This document shows, one piece after another, positions 26,655-34,853 of a stretch of 34,853 nt of DNA. Positions within the stretch are counted from its first letter, which is position 1, and each line of letters starts with the position of its first letter. Location: the NCBI GenBank assembly GCA_013204545.1, contig JABMNN010000070.1, forward strand, positions 1-34,853, read 5' to 3'. Made by a program: the position numbers and the translations under genes. The notes beneath the pieces were generated by a model, which saw only the letters and a list, made by a program, of their open reading frames with translations, was not told the origin of the DNA and ran no database searches. The stretch comes from Chloroflexota bacterium. GTDB lineage: Bacteria > Chloroflexota > Dehalococcoidia > Lucifugimonadales > Lucifugimonadaceae.

Positions 26655-27587
26655 TTATTCGTCTATAAACACCGGTTGAGTCCATGCGCGTGTTCCGCGT
26701 GACGAATAAACGGTGGCACGAACGTAGCCATCAAGACGAGTTGGTCTATATGACGGCGAATTACTGGTCGATTCGTAGAGCAGGCGACCATTCGTTCCCG
26801 TGAACAAGGTTGTGTACTTAGCCGAAATGCCATCTTTATGATTCGTCTCGGGATGAATATCAAGCTTGATTTCCCGGCGGTTTGACACCATGTCGCCAAT
26901 CGTGACTCCAGTCGAGGAATAGAAAATTCCATCCGACATAGCCGCGAAAATATCCTGCTGGCTTAACTTGGCTGCCTTCACTTGCACCCATCCTCTTCCA
27001 GGATTCGAACGGTTGGCGTTGAATTCACCGGTGTAGTGGTGTGAGTCGTCGACCGCAATTCCCCACACTCGTCGACCATTACTGAGCAATCGATCCCATA
27101 TGCCGTCTGTACTAGATTTCCCGCCGCCGCCCGCATTGTGTGTTTCGGGATGCCCGTTGAAGACCTCCATGAACTTGTACCCTTCAACCTGCATCATGGC
27201 ACCATCATCGAATGCCCATCGGAAGTTTGGGTGATTGATAGAGGCCATTCCCCCAGCAGCAATAATCCGTTCAACGTTCTCCCGCATTGCAGTAACGATG
27301 TCGGTGGAGTCAGACGCCTCGACCAAGTCGGTGACCCCGTAGCCATTCACGTGAACTGGTCCAATGGTGTTTCGGGAAGTGACTTCTTCCCCACTAACCA
27401 GCAAAGGCCATTTAGCCTTCGCTACATCACTATCTTCGAGAATTGTCAGATGGTTGTGGTCCGACAGGCATAGCCAATCGTAACCTTGCTCGTGATACCA
27501 CTCTGCAACGTGCTCCGGTGACTCATCACCATCGCTGTTAGTGGTGTGGGTGTGGAGGTTGCCTTTGAGCCAGCTTTTTATAGTCAT
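26655..27587 (-). CDS. PHP-domain metal-dependent phosphoesterase
   Basis: Predicted trinuclear-metal hydrolase of the PHP superfamily; substrate unknown. ATG at 27587; 310 residues. Metal-ligand motifs are in order: HTHTTNSDG (His12, His14, Asp19), SDHNH (Asp43, His44), SGEEV (Glu67), SINHPN (His119) and VDDSHH (Asp181, His183). The last 75 residues form a beta-rich region outside the PHP barrel, as in many PHP proteins of the COG0613 group. It is first of three minus-strand genes (gap 116 bp to the thioredoxin/NHL gene), so shared transcription is possible. Confidence 0.88.
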   Translation of the reverse strand: MTIKSWLKGNLHTHTTNSDGDESPEHVAEWYHEQGYDWLCLSDHNHLTILEDSDVAKAKWPLLVSGEEVTSRNTIGPVHVNGYGVTDLVEASDSTDIVTAMRENVERIIAAGGMASINHPNFRWAFDDGAMMQVEGYKFMEVFNGHPETHNAGGGGKSSTDGIWDRLLSNGRRVWGIAVDDSHHYTGEFNANRSNPGRGWVQVKAAKLSQQDIFAAMSDGIFYSSTGVTIGDMVSNRREIKLDIHPETNHKDGISAKYTTLFTGTNGRLLYESTSNSPSYRPTRLDGYVRATVYSSRGTRAWTQPVFIDE

Positions 27588-28084
27588 ATTCAGATACTAC
27601 AGATCATTTGGTCTGTCTGAATAGCCGAATGTCGTTGACAGCCGGCATACATGACGAGAGACTCTCACTATGTCGCCGTCAGTCTCAACAGATAGACCAC
27701 AGTTCCAATTTTCGCTCGATCAACGGTGTATCCGATAGCTTGAAGCACTCCGGGTTGCGCGAACTATAAGTTGGCTTTCTAGATTGGACTTCAGATAGTC
27801 GAGTCTGATCCAATAGATCCATCAGATTCCAGACCAGTCACGTTGCCTCTTTACCGCTCAGATGATTGATCGGACGTCGTGGAGATCAGGTGTACAACAA
27901 GTATCTGCCGATGGCATATGAACATTACGAATCAATCATTTCACAGCGTTACGACTGTCGGCGGATTGTGAATTTTCAGATGAGACAGATCGCTCCGCCG
28001 AACTCTAGGATTCAGACCTGTCCAAGTTTGGATCTGAATTAACATTTATCACGTGAATTTATTTGAGGATTTAAGAGCAACAAT
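27588..28084. other. Divergent intergenic region with an inverted repeat
   Basis: 497 bp between the divergent PHP and epimerase genes. No ORF, tRNA or clear sigma-70 promoter is visible. One inverted repeat, ATTCAGA (28010-28016) with TCTGAAT (28033-28039) and a 16-bp centre, sits 46 bp before the epimerase ATG and may be an operator or a leader hairpin. AAGAG just before the ATG is a weak ribosome-binding site. Confidence 0.35.
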
Positions 28085-28999
28085 ATGACAAAACAAAAAG
28101 TATTGATGACCGGAGCGAGCGGCTATATCGCTTCGTTGATGTTGCCGACTATGCGAAGCCACTTCGATCTAGTGCTTGCTGACATTTCTGACAAAGACAG
28201 AAACGGCAACATTATCGAAGGAGTTCATATCGCCGATTTTATAGATACTGATCGCTCGACATACGCCCACTTGTTCGACGGGATTGATGCGGTAATACAT
28301 CTGGCATTCAAGCCACACACCACTCGAGGAGAGAAGCTCATCAAGGAGCCAATTGATCGATTCGATAACGAGCTTGAAAACGTTCAAATGGCGAACAACA
28401 TCTACCGCTCGGCATATGATGCCGGAGTTCGCCGAATAGCAATCGCTAGTTCGAATCATGCCGCAGATTGGTATGAGCATTCACTAATTCATGATCGCAA
28501 GATGGATTTGGTTCGTCCTACAGATTTTCCGATTTCCGACAATTTTTACGGCTGGGCAAAAGCAGCATATGAATTGCTTTCTCATCCGTATGCATGTGGG
28601 GTATTCGGTCGAAAGCTGGAGACGGTGATGCTACGAATCGGATTCACTCGCCCTATCGAGGCCGCAGAGTATCTCTCAAAGGACTCGATGTCGGAGCAGA
28701 CCCGAGGCGGATTGGAAGAATTCAAGCGCAATTTAGGTGCGTATATCAGCCCTCGTGACATCACACAGTTGTTCACTAAGGCGGTAGAGGCATCAAACAT
28801 CGAAAACGAACACGGTGTGCCATTTGTTGTCGTTTATGGCTGTAGCGACAACACACGAAGGTTCTGGTCACTAGAGACAGCACGGAAGTATCTCGACTAC
28901 CAACCACAGGACGATACGGAGATCATCTACTCACAGGAAATCGTCCAGTTGATCACCGGCGATGGTACGAACGTTCGTGGTGGGAAAGTAGGGATATAA
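28085..28999 (+). CDS. NAD-dependent epimerase/dehydratase family (extended SDR), uronate-dehydrogenase-like
   Basis: Short-chain dehydrogenase of the extended type, probably acting on a sugar or sugar acid; the exact substrate is unknown. ATG at 28085; 304 residues. NAD-binding GASGYIA is at residues 10-16; the catalytic Ser lies in IASSNHAADW (about 122-123) and the pair Tyr155-Lys159 in FYGWAK. The SSNHA motif before the Tyr resembles bacterial uronate dehydrogenases, which is the basis for that suggestion. It is flanked by a divergent promoter region and the convergent helicase. Confidence 0.85.
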   Translation: MTKQKVLMTGASGYIASLMLPTMRSHFDLVLADISDKDRNGNIIEGVHIADFIDTDRSTYAHLFDGIDAVIHLAFKPHTTRGEKLIKEPIDRFDNELENVQMANNIYRSAYDAGVRRIAIASSNHAADWYEHSLIHDRKMDLVRPTDFPISDNFYGWAKAAYELLSHPYACGVFGRKLETVMLRIGFTRPIEAAEYLSKDSMSEQTRGGLEEFKRNLGAYISPRDITQLFTKAVEASNIENEHGVPFVVVYGCSDNTRRFWSLETARKYLDYQPQDDTEIIYSQEIVQLITGDGTNVRGGKVGI

Positions 29000-29066
29000 C
29001 CACTACGATCCGTAATATTCTGACAACTCGTAGTTCATTTCTCATGCAATCCGACAACTATATGAC

Positions 29067-30227
29067 TTAGTAGAACGAGAACTTTCGTCTAATCATTTTG
29101 TCTTCACCGATCTTGGCAACGATCTGCTCATGCAATTCAAAGTCCCATTCACCTATAAAACTAACAGCAGTGCCGCGCTTACCCATTCGAGCCGTACGCC
29201 CGATTCGGTGAACGTACTCCTCAATGTTCTCTGGCATATCGTAGTTAATCACATGAGAAATCGCCGGTATATCGAGTCCACGTGCCGCTAGGTTGGTTGC
29301 GACCAACATCTTCAAACTTCCGTCTCGGAACGAGTCCATCACGCGGTTTCGCTCTGACTGCGACATTCCTCCGTGGAGCCCTTTTATCGCAAAACCTTCG
29401 CCTGCTAAACCTTTCGCTAGTCGATCGACTCCTACTTGCATTTTACGAAAAATCAGTACCTGCGAGTCGTCATTAACATCATCGAGAATTTCCAGTATCC
29501 CATCGGCTTTGTCTTGGGACGCTACATCATAGAAAATCTGGTCAACTTCTGCGACTGTCTCAATTCCATTGGAATGAGATACAAGTTGTATCCAACGTGG
29601 ATCATCAAGATATCGGCGAATGAGTCCTCGGATGAACCCGGGAATCGTTGCCGAAAATAGAGATGTCTGGCGAGTGCTTGGAGTTCGTTTGAGAATGAAT
29701 TCCATGTCGTCTGCAAACCCGATATCCAGCATTTCGTCGGCTTCGTCGAGGACTGCAAATCTTACGTACCCCAAATCGAGGATACGACGATTCATGAGGT
29801 CTTTTAATCGACCTGGTGTGCCGACCACAATCGACATACCCTTTTGCAAAGCTCTAATCTGCTTTGCAATCGGTTCACCACCGTATACGGCTACTACACC
29901 AACGCCTCTATCTCGTCCGATCAGCGACAGTTCACGCTGAACCTGCTGAGCAAGCTCGCGAGTCGGAACCAATACCAAACCCTGAACATCTTGTGATTTA
30001 GGATCAACGATATTGCACATTGGAATACCGAATGCAGCAGTTTTGCCCGATCCGGTTACGGCCTGAGCAACAACGTCTCGTCCATTGAGTTGCCAAGGTA
30101 TTGACTCTACTTGGATTTCTGAAGGAGATTCATAACCCATATTCAAGATGGAATTTACGATGGTCTTCTCTAATTCCACTCCACCCCACATTTCCATTCC
30201 GACTAGATCGGGGCGGGGCTGAGTCAC
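29067..30227 (-). CDS. DEAD-box ATP-dependent RNA helicase (core)
   Basis: Unwinds or remodels RNA, probably in ribosome assembly or mRNA turnover. The first standard start codon in frame is GTG at 30227, giving 386 residues: Q motif SEIQVESIP, motif I AVTGSGKT, Ia PTRELAQQ, Ib TPGRL, II VLDEADEML, III SAT, then ATNLAARGLD and HRIGRTARMG. The core is complete and ends shortly after domain 2 (RRKFSFY). The frame, however, stays open far upstream (see next entry), so the real protein is probably longer. It converges on the epimerase gene and is divergent from the GAF/winged-helix regulator. Confidence 0.92.
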   Translation of the reverse strand: MTQPRPDLVGMEMWGGVELEKTIVNSILNMGYESPSEIQVESIPWQLNGRDVVAQAVTGSGKTAAFGIPMCNIVDPKSQDVQGLVLVPTRELAQQVQRELSLIGRDRGVGVVAVYGGEPIAKQIRALQKGMSIVVGTPGRLKDLMNRRILDLGYVRFAVLDEADEMLDIGFADDMEFILKRTPSTRQTSLFSATIPGFIRGLIRRYLDDPRWIQLVSHSNGIETVAEVDQIFYDVASQDKADGILEILDDVNDDSQVLIFRKMQVGVDRLAKGLAGEGFAIKGLHGGMSQSERNRVMDSFRDGSLKMLVATNLAARGLDIPAISHVINYDMPENIEEYVHRIGRTARMGKRGTAVSFIGEWDFELHEQIVAKIGEDKMIRRKFSFY

Positions 30228-30962
30228 AATTTCAGGCTCAGGTTTCTGTTCTCGATCACGGCGTCGAACCGGCTTCCCGCGAACCGGGGTGCGGTTCTTC
30301 GAGTTTGAAGACCCTCGTGCCTGTCGAGGTTCTTCTCTACTCTCGCGGTACTCCGGCTTAGCATATCGATCTTCGATTCGTCTTACAGTAGTACGACGAG
30401 TCGAAGCTAACGATTCGCTTTGGGTTCGACTTACTGGCGGATCATCACGTCGATCACGGAAATCTTCGTTTGGGCCGCGGCCGTCACGATGATCACGTCG
30501 TCCGTTATTTTCCGAACTTAACTCTGAGCGAGACCCACGCCTGATCTCGGATCGAGGTTCATCGTGTCGATCATTTGTTCGAATATCAGGCCTGGCATTT
30601 CGACGAACACGGTCACTTCGGCGTTCTCTATCTCCGCCACGGGGCTGAGAATCAGCGTTTCGCGGTTTTCGTTCATCGGATTGCGATTCGCTTCGACTTG
30701 TGCGATCTTTTCGCTCAGATATTTCACTTGAACGTAGATCGTGTTCGTCATTCCGATTTTTAGATGCCTTAACCGGGGAGCTAGTGATTTTTTTGGAATT
30801 TGGAGTGCGGTTGGCGGTTTTACGTTCGTTACTTTTCGAATGCGACTCAACAGATGTTGATTCGCCGTTCGGATTACCGCGACCGATCAGACTTTTCAGT
30901 CGTCCTATAGTGCCCAGTGTTCTGGTGCCCTTCTTATGGTAGGAATAAGGGTGAGTGTAATT
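30228..30962 (-). other. In-frame Arg/Asp/Ser-rich N-terminal extension of the DEAD-box helicase, no standard start codon
   Basis: The helicase frame is open for 245 further codons, up to a TGA at 30963-30965. The translation is low-complexity and highly charged, for example RRDHRDGRGPNEDFRDRR and REERDR-like blocks, typical of disordered RNA-binding tails. Its first residues, GTIGRLKSLIGRG, look like a folded or amphipathic N-terminus. No ATG, GTG or TTG occurs in this frame. A CTG at 30915-30917 preceded by AGAAGG is possible; otherwise a small indel near 30930-30966 could join the out-of-frame ATG at 30964-30966. Confidence 0.65.
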
Positions 30963-31096
30963 TCATATTGCTTACATCTAGTGTACGTCTTCAAAGTGCA
31001 CTTTCGGCAATCGCCATTCACGAGCTATGGATTCGATCAAACTCCGTCTAGGCGTAAACAGGTATCCGAACGACAATTTTCGGTAACGTGAATAGC

Positions 31097-32284
31097 ATGA
31101 GCATCAGAAATATCGGCCCACTAATAACCGAGTCACACAGTTTCACCCCATCTTTGCTGAAACAATGGATTGTCATATTTTCTGAAAATTGGGTCAAATA
31201 CTCCACATTGGTATTTACAGTTTCGGTTGCAATCATCGCCATCGGGCTCATGTTTAATTCTGTGGGCGCATTTGTATCTACATCACTGCTGTTGATAGCA
31301 GGGAGTGCAGCCATTCACTTGCGTCTTACCAGTCGAAATCGTCTCGTTATGGCTGATTTGTTCAACGCTGAAGAACGATTAGCGAGCGAAGCGAGCGCTA
31401 GAAGGATTCTTGATGGCATTCGCCTATTGCATGGAAACGATTTGCTTAACGCGGATGCCCGACTCGCAGCAGCCGCTCGAATAGCAACCGACTATCCGGC
31501 TGCTATCGTGTTCAACTTGCGAGAGGCCCACGGAGTACTCGTTCCATCGATTTGGAACTACGACGGTCAACTTGCTCAGATCAGGGATGAATTTGAGCCG
31601 GTCAACGGAAATGACCCCGCTGCAGTCGCTGCCAGACAGGGTTCGGCAATAGTGGTTTCAAACACCGAAAGTGGAGTTCAGAATATTCCCAAATGGGCTG
31701 AACAATCAGGATTTTCACAGGGAATAGTCACGCCGATCACTCGAGGTCTTGACACTGTCGGGGTCATTTACGTACTCAATAAGTCTAACAATCTGCCATC
31801 ATTGAATGAAATCGAGCAGCTTGAGTTGATTGTCAGTTTCAGCTCTCTGAACATTCAGATTCCAGATCGTGATGCAGTATCAGCTCATAATGCCCCGTTC
31901 AGGGTCATCGATAAACCTCCTTTTATCAACAATGAACTTCCAGCAACTCTACCAATCCGAATGCCGGGATTCGCCCTGAACCCGGACTCGGAACGAATGG
32001 AGATGGATGACACGATGATTTCGTTGTCTCCTACCGAGTTTTTACTGCTGCACGCTTTGGCATCCACTCCCGAGAAGCCGGTTTCACCAGTGGAATTGAT
32101 GAATCAGTGCTGGACCATGAATTCGAAACCTGCTGACAACGCTATTGACGTCGCAATTTTCCGACTTCGCAAAAAGCTTGATAAAACTCCATCAGGCAGC
32201 GGGTTAATTAAGACCGTCAGGGGGTGTGGGTACATGTTCATTCCGCCACTTGCAAACAATGGTTCTACTGCTGTTGCGGACTAA
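31097..32284 (+). CDS. Membrane-anchored GAF/winged-helix transcriptional regulator
   Basis: Predicted one-component regulator. The ATG at 31097 gives 395 residues; a GTG nine bases earlier is equally possible. Two hydrophobic segments (about 38-53 and 55-75) suggest an N-terminal membrane hairpin. A coiled region with EERLASEASARR leads to a GAF-like domain (about 105-255: IVFNLREAHGVLVPS through GVIYVLNK). A C-terminal OmpR/PhoB-type winged helix follows (about 293-383: MISLSPTEFLLLHALA, DVAIFRLRKKLD, IKTVRGCGYMF). There is no receiver domain or histidine kinase domain. Target genes unknown; the divergent helicase or convergent ftsZ-like gene are only neighbours. Confidence 0.85.
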   Translation: MSIRNIGPLITESHSFTPSLLKQWIVIFSENWVKYSTLVFTVSVAIIAIGLMFNSVGAFVSTSLLLIAGSAAIHLRLTSRNRLVMADLFNAEERLASEASARRILDGIRLLHGNDLLNADARLAAAARIATDYPAAIVFNLREAHGVLVPSIWNYDGQLAQIRDEFEPVNGNDPAAVAARQGSAIVVSNTESGVQNIPKWAEQSGFSQGIVTPITRGLDTVGVIYVLNKSNNLPSLNEIEQLELIVSFSSLNIQIPDRDAVSAHNAPFRVIDKPPFINNELPATLPIRMPGFALNPDSERMEMDDTMISLSPTEFLLLHALASTPEKPVSPVELMNQCWTMNSKPADNAIDVAIFRLRKKLDKTPSGSGLIKTVRGCGYMFIPPLANNGSTAVAD

Positions 32285-32335
32285 CATTGTCACTACAGTT
32301 GGTCTAAATAATCAAGATCTCGCCCGTTAAATGTA

Positions 32336-32366
32336 AACACCGCACCGAGGCGCTTGGTACGGTGTT
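32336..32366 (-). terminator. Probable terminator hairpin between convergent regulator and ftsZ-like gene
   Basis: AACACCG (32336-32342) pairs with CGGTGTT (32360-32366). An inner ACCGAG/CTTGGT stem (32344-32349 with 32353-32358) closes a GCG loop, with one mismatch between the two stems. On the minus strand it is followed by TTTACATTTAA, placing it as a terminator 58 bp after the ftsZ-like stop. On the plus strand it has no T-run, so termination of the regulator transcript there is less sure. Confidence 0.6.
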
Positions 32367-32423
32367 ACACCTGCCGGCCATTAGACCGGGTCCACCAGAA
32401 TATAAACTGAACCAGCGTATTTA

Positions 32424-33479
32424 TTACCCGGTCGGTAACAGAATCGGGCCCCTTGTTCTTCGCGGCGTGGGTGAATCGAATATTGAAGCACTTGGAATTC
32501 GGTTTAGATCATGGAAATGAACAATCGGAGTAATCCTCGCAGACATCTCCATTCCGCTGACAACGCCCCCAAGAATCATGGTTACTTTGATGTCTTGCCC
32601 CATGCCAATCAAGCGTTGGCTCGTAACGTGAATTACAACATTTCGGCCAATTCTTTCTCGCACTGTAGTCACAGCTTCAGCGACCTGTCCGAGTGATAGA
32701 CCGATCCCACCTTCGACGTGAATAACAATCGAGTCCGTTCCACCAATGTTCTTGACTGTGCTATCGAATGCATTAGCAACTGCCGTTCTGCCGCCATGAA
32801 GATCACTCGCCTGACCGGAAAGTACAACCGTTTCACCCGCCGCACTCAGTGTTTGTTTGAGTGAAGTGAATCGTTCAGGTGATGATTCAAGCGCAGTGGT
32901 TATGACGTGCACCGCATCGGCTATATTCTTATCGGCTACCTGAAATGCACCATTTACCGAAGTTCCAGCAGTATTCAGCTTCGCTAGATCGTTATTGCTC
33001 ATCGTTATGATCGCGTTTACAAAGCCTTTGAGCTCATCGTGCGCCCGGATGGCAAATTGATCTCGAAAACTCCCTTCGAATTCGAATGGCATGCTTACCG
33101 CTGCGATAGTCAATACACCTAAGCGTCTTGCAAGTTCAGCGATTTTGGGTGATAGACCTGAACCAGTACCACGACCAAGTCCTGCAAGGAGAATCACTAC
33201 ATCAGCGCCATTTATGAAATTGTTAACATCGTCTGATACCTCAAGGAACTGATCCGCTGCAACCTCGGGACTCCCCCCACTGCCGAAACCACTCCCTAGG
33301 GACATCACCTCGATATTCTCGTAAAGGCCTTGAATAGCAGAGCCGGTATCAATACCGAGCATCCGAATCCTGCCCGAAACGCTTTCAGCGAGGCGGTTCA
33401 ATGTGGAACATCCTGCGCCACCGATACCGATTACTCGAACTTCGGCACTTTTCACTTCCGTTATCTCGCTCAACTTCAT
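32424..33479 (-). CDS. Divergent FtsZ/tubulin-like protein
   Basis: Tubulin-superfamily GTP-binding protein. ATG at 33479 (a GTG one codon earlier is possible); 351 residues. The N-terminal nucleotide fold is clear: VRVIGIGGAGCSTLNRL (about 15-30) and a modified tubulin signature LAGLGRGTGSG (98-108, canonical AGMGGGTGTG). At the T7 loop, where FtsZ has N-x-D-F-A-D to activate the neighbour's GTP, this protein has ESSPERFTSLKQT (198-210), without those Asp and Asn residues. The C-terminal domain (SIVIHVEGGIGLSLGQVAEA) is preserved, and a short Pro/Arg tail replaces the classic FtsZ C-terminal peptide. It stands alone, outside any division cluster. Confidence 0.88.
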   Translation of the reverse strand: MKLSEITEVKSAEVRVIGIGGAGCSTLNRLAESVSGRIRMLGIDTGSAIQGLYENIEVMSLGSGFGSGGSPEVAADQFLEVSDDVNNFINGADVVILLAGLGRGTGSGLSPKIAELARRLGVLTIAAVSMPFEFEGSFRDQFAIRAHDELKGFVNAIITMSNNDLAKLNTAGTSVNGAFQVADKNIADAVHVITTALESSPERFTSLKQTLSAAGETVVLSGQASDLHGGRTAVANAFDSTVKNIGGTDSIVIHVEGGIGLSLGQVAEAVTTVRERIGRNVVIHVTSQRLIGMGQDIKVTMILGGVVSGMEMSARITPIVHFHDLNRIPSASIFDSPTPRRTRGPILLPTG

Positions 33480-34079
33480 CACACGGTCCTACCTTCACTG
33501 CAAATGATCAGGGTTAATTCATTGGCTTACTCCCTGACTTGATCTATAAACTAGCACACTTGTTCTATTTACGGAAGGATATTAGAACGCTGTTCCGAAC
33601 ATTTGTACGCATGCACCTGTTTGCAGGTAAACAGCTGGGTGAGAAAGCCAAATCGTGTGTCACTACGATCGAGTTGACCAAAACGTTCTTGCCAATGCTC
33701 TGAAGCCTGTGCGACCTAGGTCAAAGCTGTTGTAGTCGCCTTATCGAATGCCATAGCGATTGCAGGAATGTCCAGGTCGATCAGAGAGGGCATCGACATT
33801 CGTTCAATTAAATTTCACGACCGGCGTATGTCAGGTGAACCAATTATCAATACATGATGACACCGCGACGAATGGTCAGGACGGCAGGGCTACTGATCAG
33901 TGGAGATTATTGAACCAACGAGCAGTGACAGTTGTCAAAGCCCTCTAATTCAGGTGATACGCGTCGCTCCACATGTTCTAAATGCAATCACCCGCGCAAA
34001 CATCCGTGACCTTATAAAAAGATGTTAAATCTACGTTCGACGAATGCTAGGAACACTGGAGTTAATTTAGATCCGAGAG
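33480..34079. other. Long intergenic region, no gene recognised
   Basis: About 600 bp upstream of the ftsZ-like gene and downstream of the aminotransferase. AAGG and AGGA occur just before the ftsZ-like start. A small hairpin ACCTG-TTTG-CAGGT is at 33615-33628. A 62-codon plus-strand ORF (33760-33948) has no family resemblance and no ribosome-binding site. Otherwise nothing is seen. Confidence 0.4.
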
Positions 34080-34853
34080 CTAGAGAATATTGCGGAGACG
34101 TTCAATCGCCTCGGTGAGGTTCGCTTGAGAGTTTGCGAAAGATATGCGGACGTAGCCATCGCCGAACTTACCAAAGGCAGTCCCCGCTAATAGTGCCACG
34201 CCGGCCTCGTACATTGCCTTTCGAGCGAATTCACTACTGCTCATTCCTGTACCGGTAATGTTCGGAAAGACATAGAACGCTCCATTAGGCGTTGGGCACG
34301 TGACACCCGGAAGTGAGTTCAGACCCGCTACTACTAGGTCCCGTCGTTTAGTGAACTCTTCCATCATCACACCAACAGAATCCTGAGGTCCTTCCAGTGC
34401 TGCGATCGCTGCCATCTGGCTGAATACCGATGTGCAAGAAACGCTGTTTGTCATTAGACGAGTAATTGGCTCAACGAGAAACTCAGGGAATACGCCGTAA
34501 CCAAGACGCCAGCCGGTCATGGCATACGTCTTAGAGAAACCATCAATAATGACCGTTCGCTCAACCATACCGGGCAGTGCGGCGATACTCGGCGCCCGGT
34601 TGTTGTCATATACGAGGCGGGAATAAACTTCATCCGAAATCATCCAGCAATTGTGCTTTTGAGCAGCGGCGGCAATATATTCAAGGTCTGCCTGCGGTAT
34701 AACACCACCGGTAGGATTTGCCGGTGAGTTGAGAACTATGAGGCGCGTTCGATCGTTTACTCTGGTATCGAATGCTTTGAGGTCAAACGAGAAGTTGTTC
34801 TCTTCACTGAGGGGCACCGGCATGGGGATACCGCCGGCAACCTGGATCATAGC
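34080..34853 (-). CDS. Class I aminotransferase (aspartate aminotransferase-like), 5' end outside the window
   Basis: PLP-dependent fold-type I transaminase; aspartate or a related amino donor is likely but the substrate is not settled. The frame is open to the window end, so the N-terminus is missing. About 257 residues show NSPANPTGGV (substrate carboxylate/PLP contact), SDEVYSRLVYD, the Schiff-base Lys in DGFSKTYAMTGWRLGYG, and the C-terminal Arg in YVRISFAN. The C-terminus is complete. A Met visible near the window edge is internal. Confidence 0.92.
   Translation of the reverse strand, partial: AMIQVAGGIPMPVPLSEENNFSFDLKAFDTRVNDRTRLIVLNSPANPTGGVIPQADLEYIAAAAQKHNCWMISDEVYSRLVYDNNRAPSIAALPGMVERTVIIDGFSKTYAMTGWRLGYGVFPEFLVEPITRLMTNSVSCTSVFSQMAAIAALEGPQDSVGVMMEEFTKRRDLVVAGLNSLPGVTCPTPNGAFYVFPNITGTGMSSSEFARKAMYEAGVALLAGTAFGKFGDGYVRISFANSQANLTEAIERLRNIL

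Noticed and set aside
30518-30850. 110-residue minus-strand ORF upstream of the helicase
   Set aside because: It is out of frame with the helicase. The charged RNA-binding-like sequence continuous with the helicase lies in another frame across the same bases.
33760-33948. 62-codon ORF in the gap before the aminotransferase
   Set aside because: No family resemblance, no ribosome-binding site and ordinary composition for a chance ORF.
1-34853. CRISPR arrays, insertion sequences, prophage genes or tRNA-linked integration sites
   Set aside because: No regularly spaced repeats, transposase or integrase sequences were seen, and the tRNA-Ser has no flanking duplicate of its 3' end that I could find by eye.

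Overview
The window is bacterial chromosome: bS16, bS21, GltX, LspA, RimM, an FtsZ homologue and a tRNA-Ser are present. It is of moderate GC content and uses many TTG/GTG starts (rluD, rpsU, purQ, HAD, nadX, nodI-like ATPase). The gene mix is compatible with a marine, uncultivated Chloroflexota-type bacterium (Dehalococcoidia/SAR202-like). That placement is an inference from general resemblance, not from a phylogenetic search. No phage, IS element or CRISPR array is visible. Two genes carry apparent single-base deletions, so an indel-prone draft assembly is possible.

Layout. Positions 1-1907 (minus): a truncated ABC ATPase and threonine aldolase. Positions 2066-10535 (plus): lspA, rluD, gltX, rpsU (own promoter and terminator), purQ, purL, a HAD phosphatase, an FmdB-type zinc ribbon and dtd. 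Positions 10798-14291 (minus): nadC, nadA and miaB; the nadA start overlaps the frame-corrected miaB stop. Divergent nadX (14515) completes a de novo NAD route from aspartate that uses aspartate dehydrogenase instead of NadB. Positions 15518-18383 (minus): tRNA-Ser(GCU), an ABC-2 permease with a homopolymer frameshift, its ATPase, and a MoaD-MoaE fusion. Positions 18402-22852 (plus): two good promoters, then rpsP-khpA-rimM, yebC, a second ABC exporter pair and a small membrane protein. Positions 22849-27587 (minus): a PHP hydrolase, a thioredoxin/NHL protein and a YyaL-type thioredoxin-domain protein. Positions 28085-34853: an epimerase, a DEAD-box helicase with a long charged N-terminal extension, a membrane-anchored GAF/winged-helix regulator, a divergent FtsZ-like protein and a truncated class I aminotransferase.

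Most interesting result. The thioredoxin/NHL (NHLRC2-like) gene is interrupted by one in-frame TGA exactly where the family has the first Cys of its CxxC redox motif (C-C-I-N-C becomes C-UGA-I-N-C). A perfect 7-bp hairpin with an AGUU loop begins 18 nt after the UGA, matching the geometry of a bacterial SECIS element. The gene is best read as a 502-residue selenoprotein spanning 25030-26538, not as a 453-residue ORF starting after the stop. It sits upstream of a second thioredoxin-fold protein (CHWC motif), suggesting a small redox operon. Other points of interest are an FtsZ paralogue that has lost its T7-loop catalytic residues, a helicase extension that is open for 245 codons but has no standard start codon, a MoaX-like fusion with an internal Gly-Gly, and two frameshifted genes.
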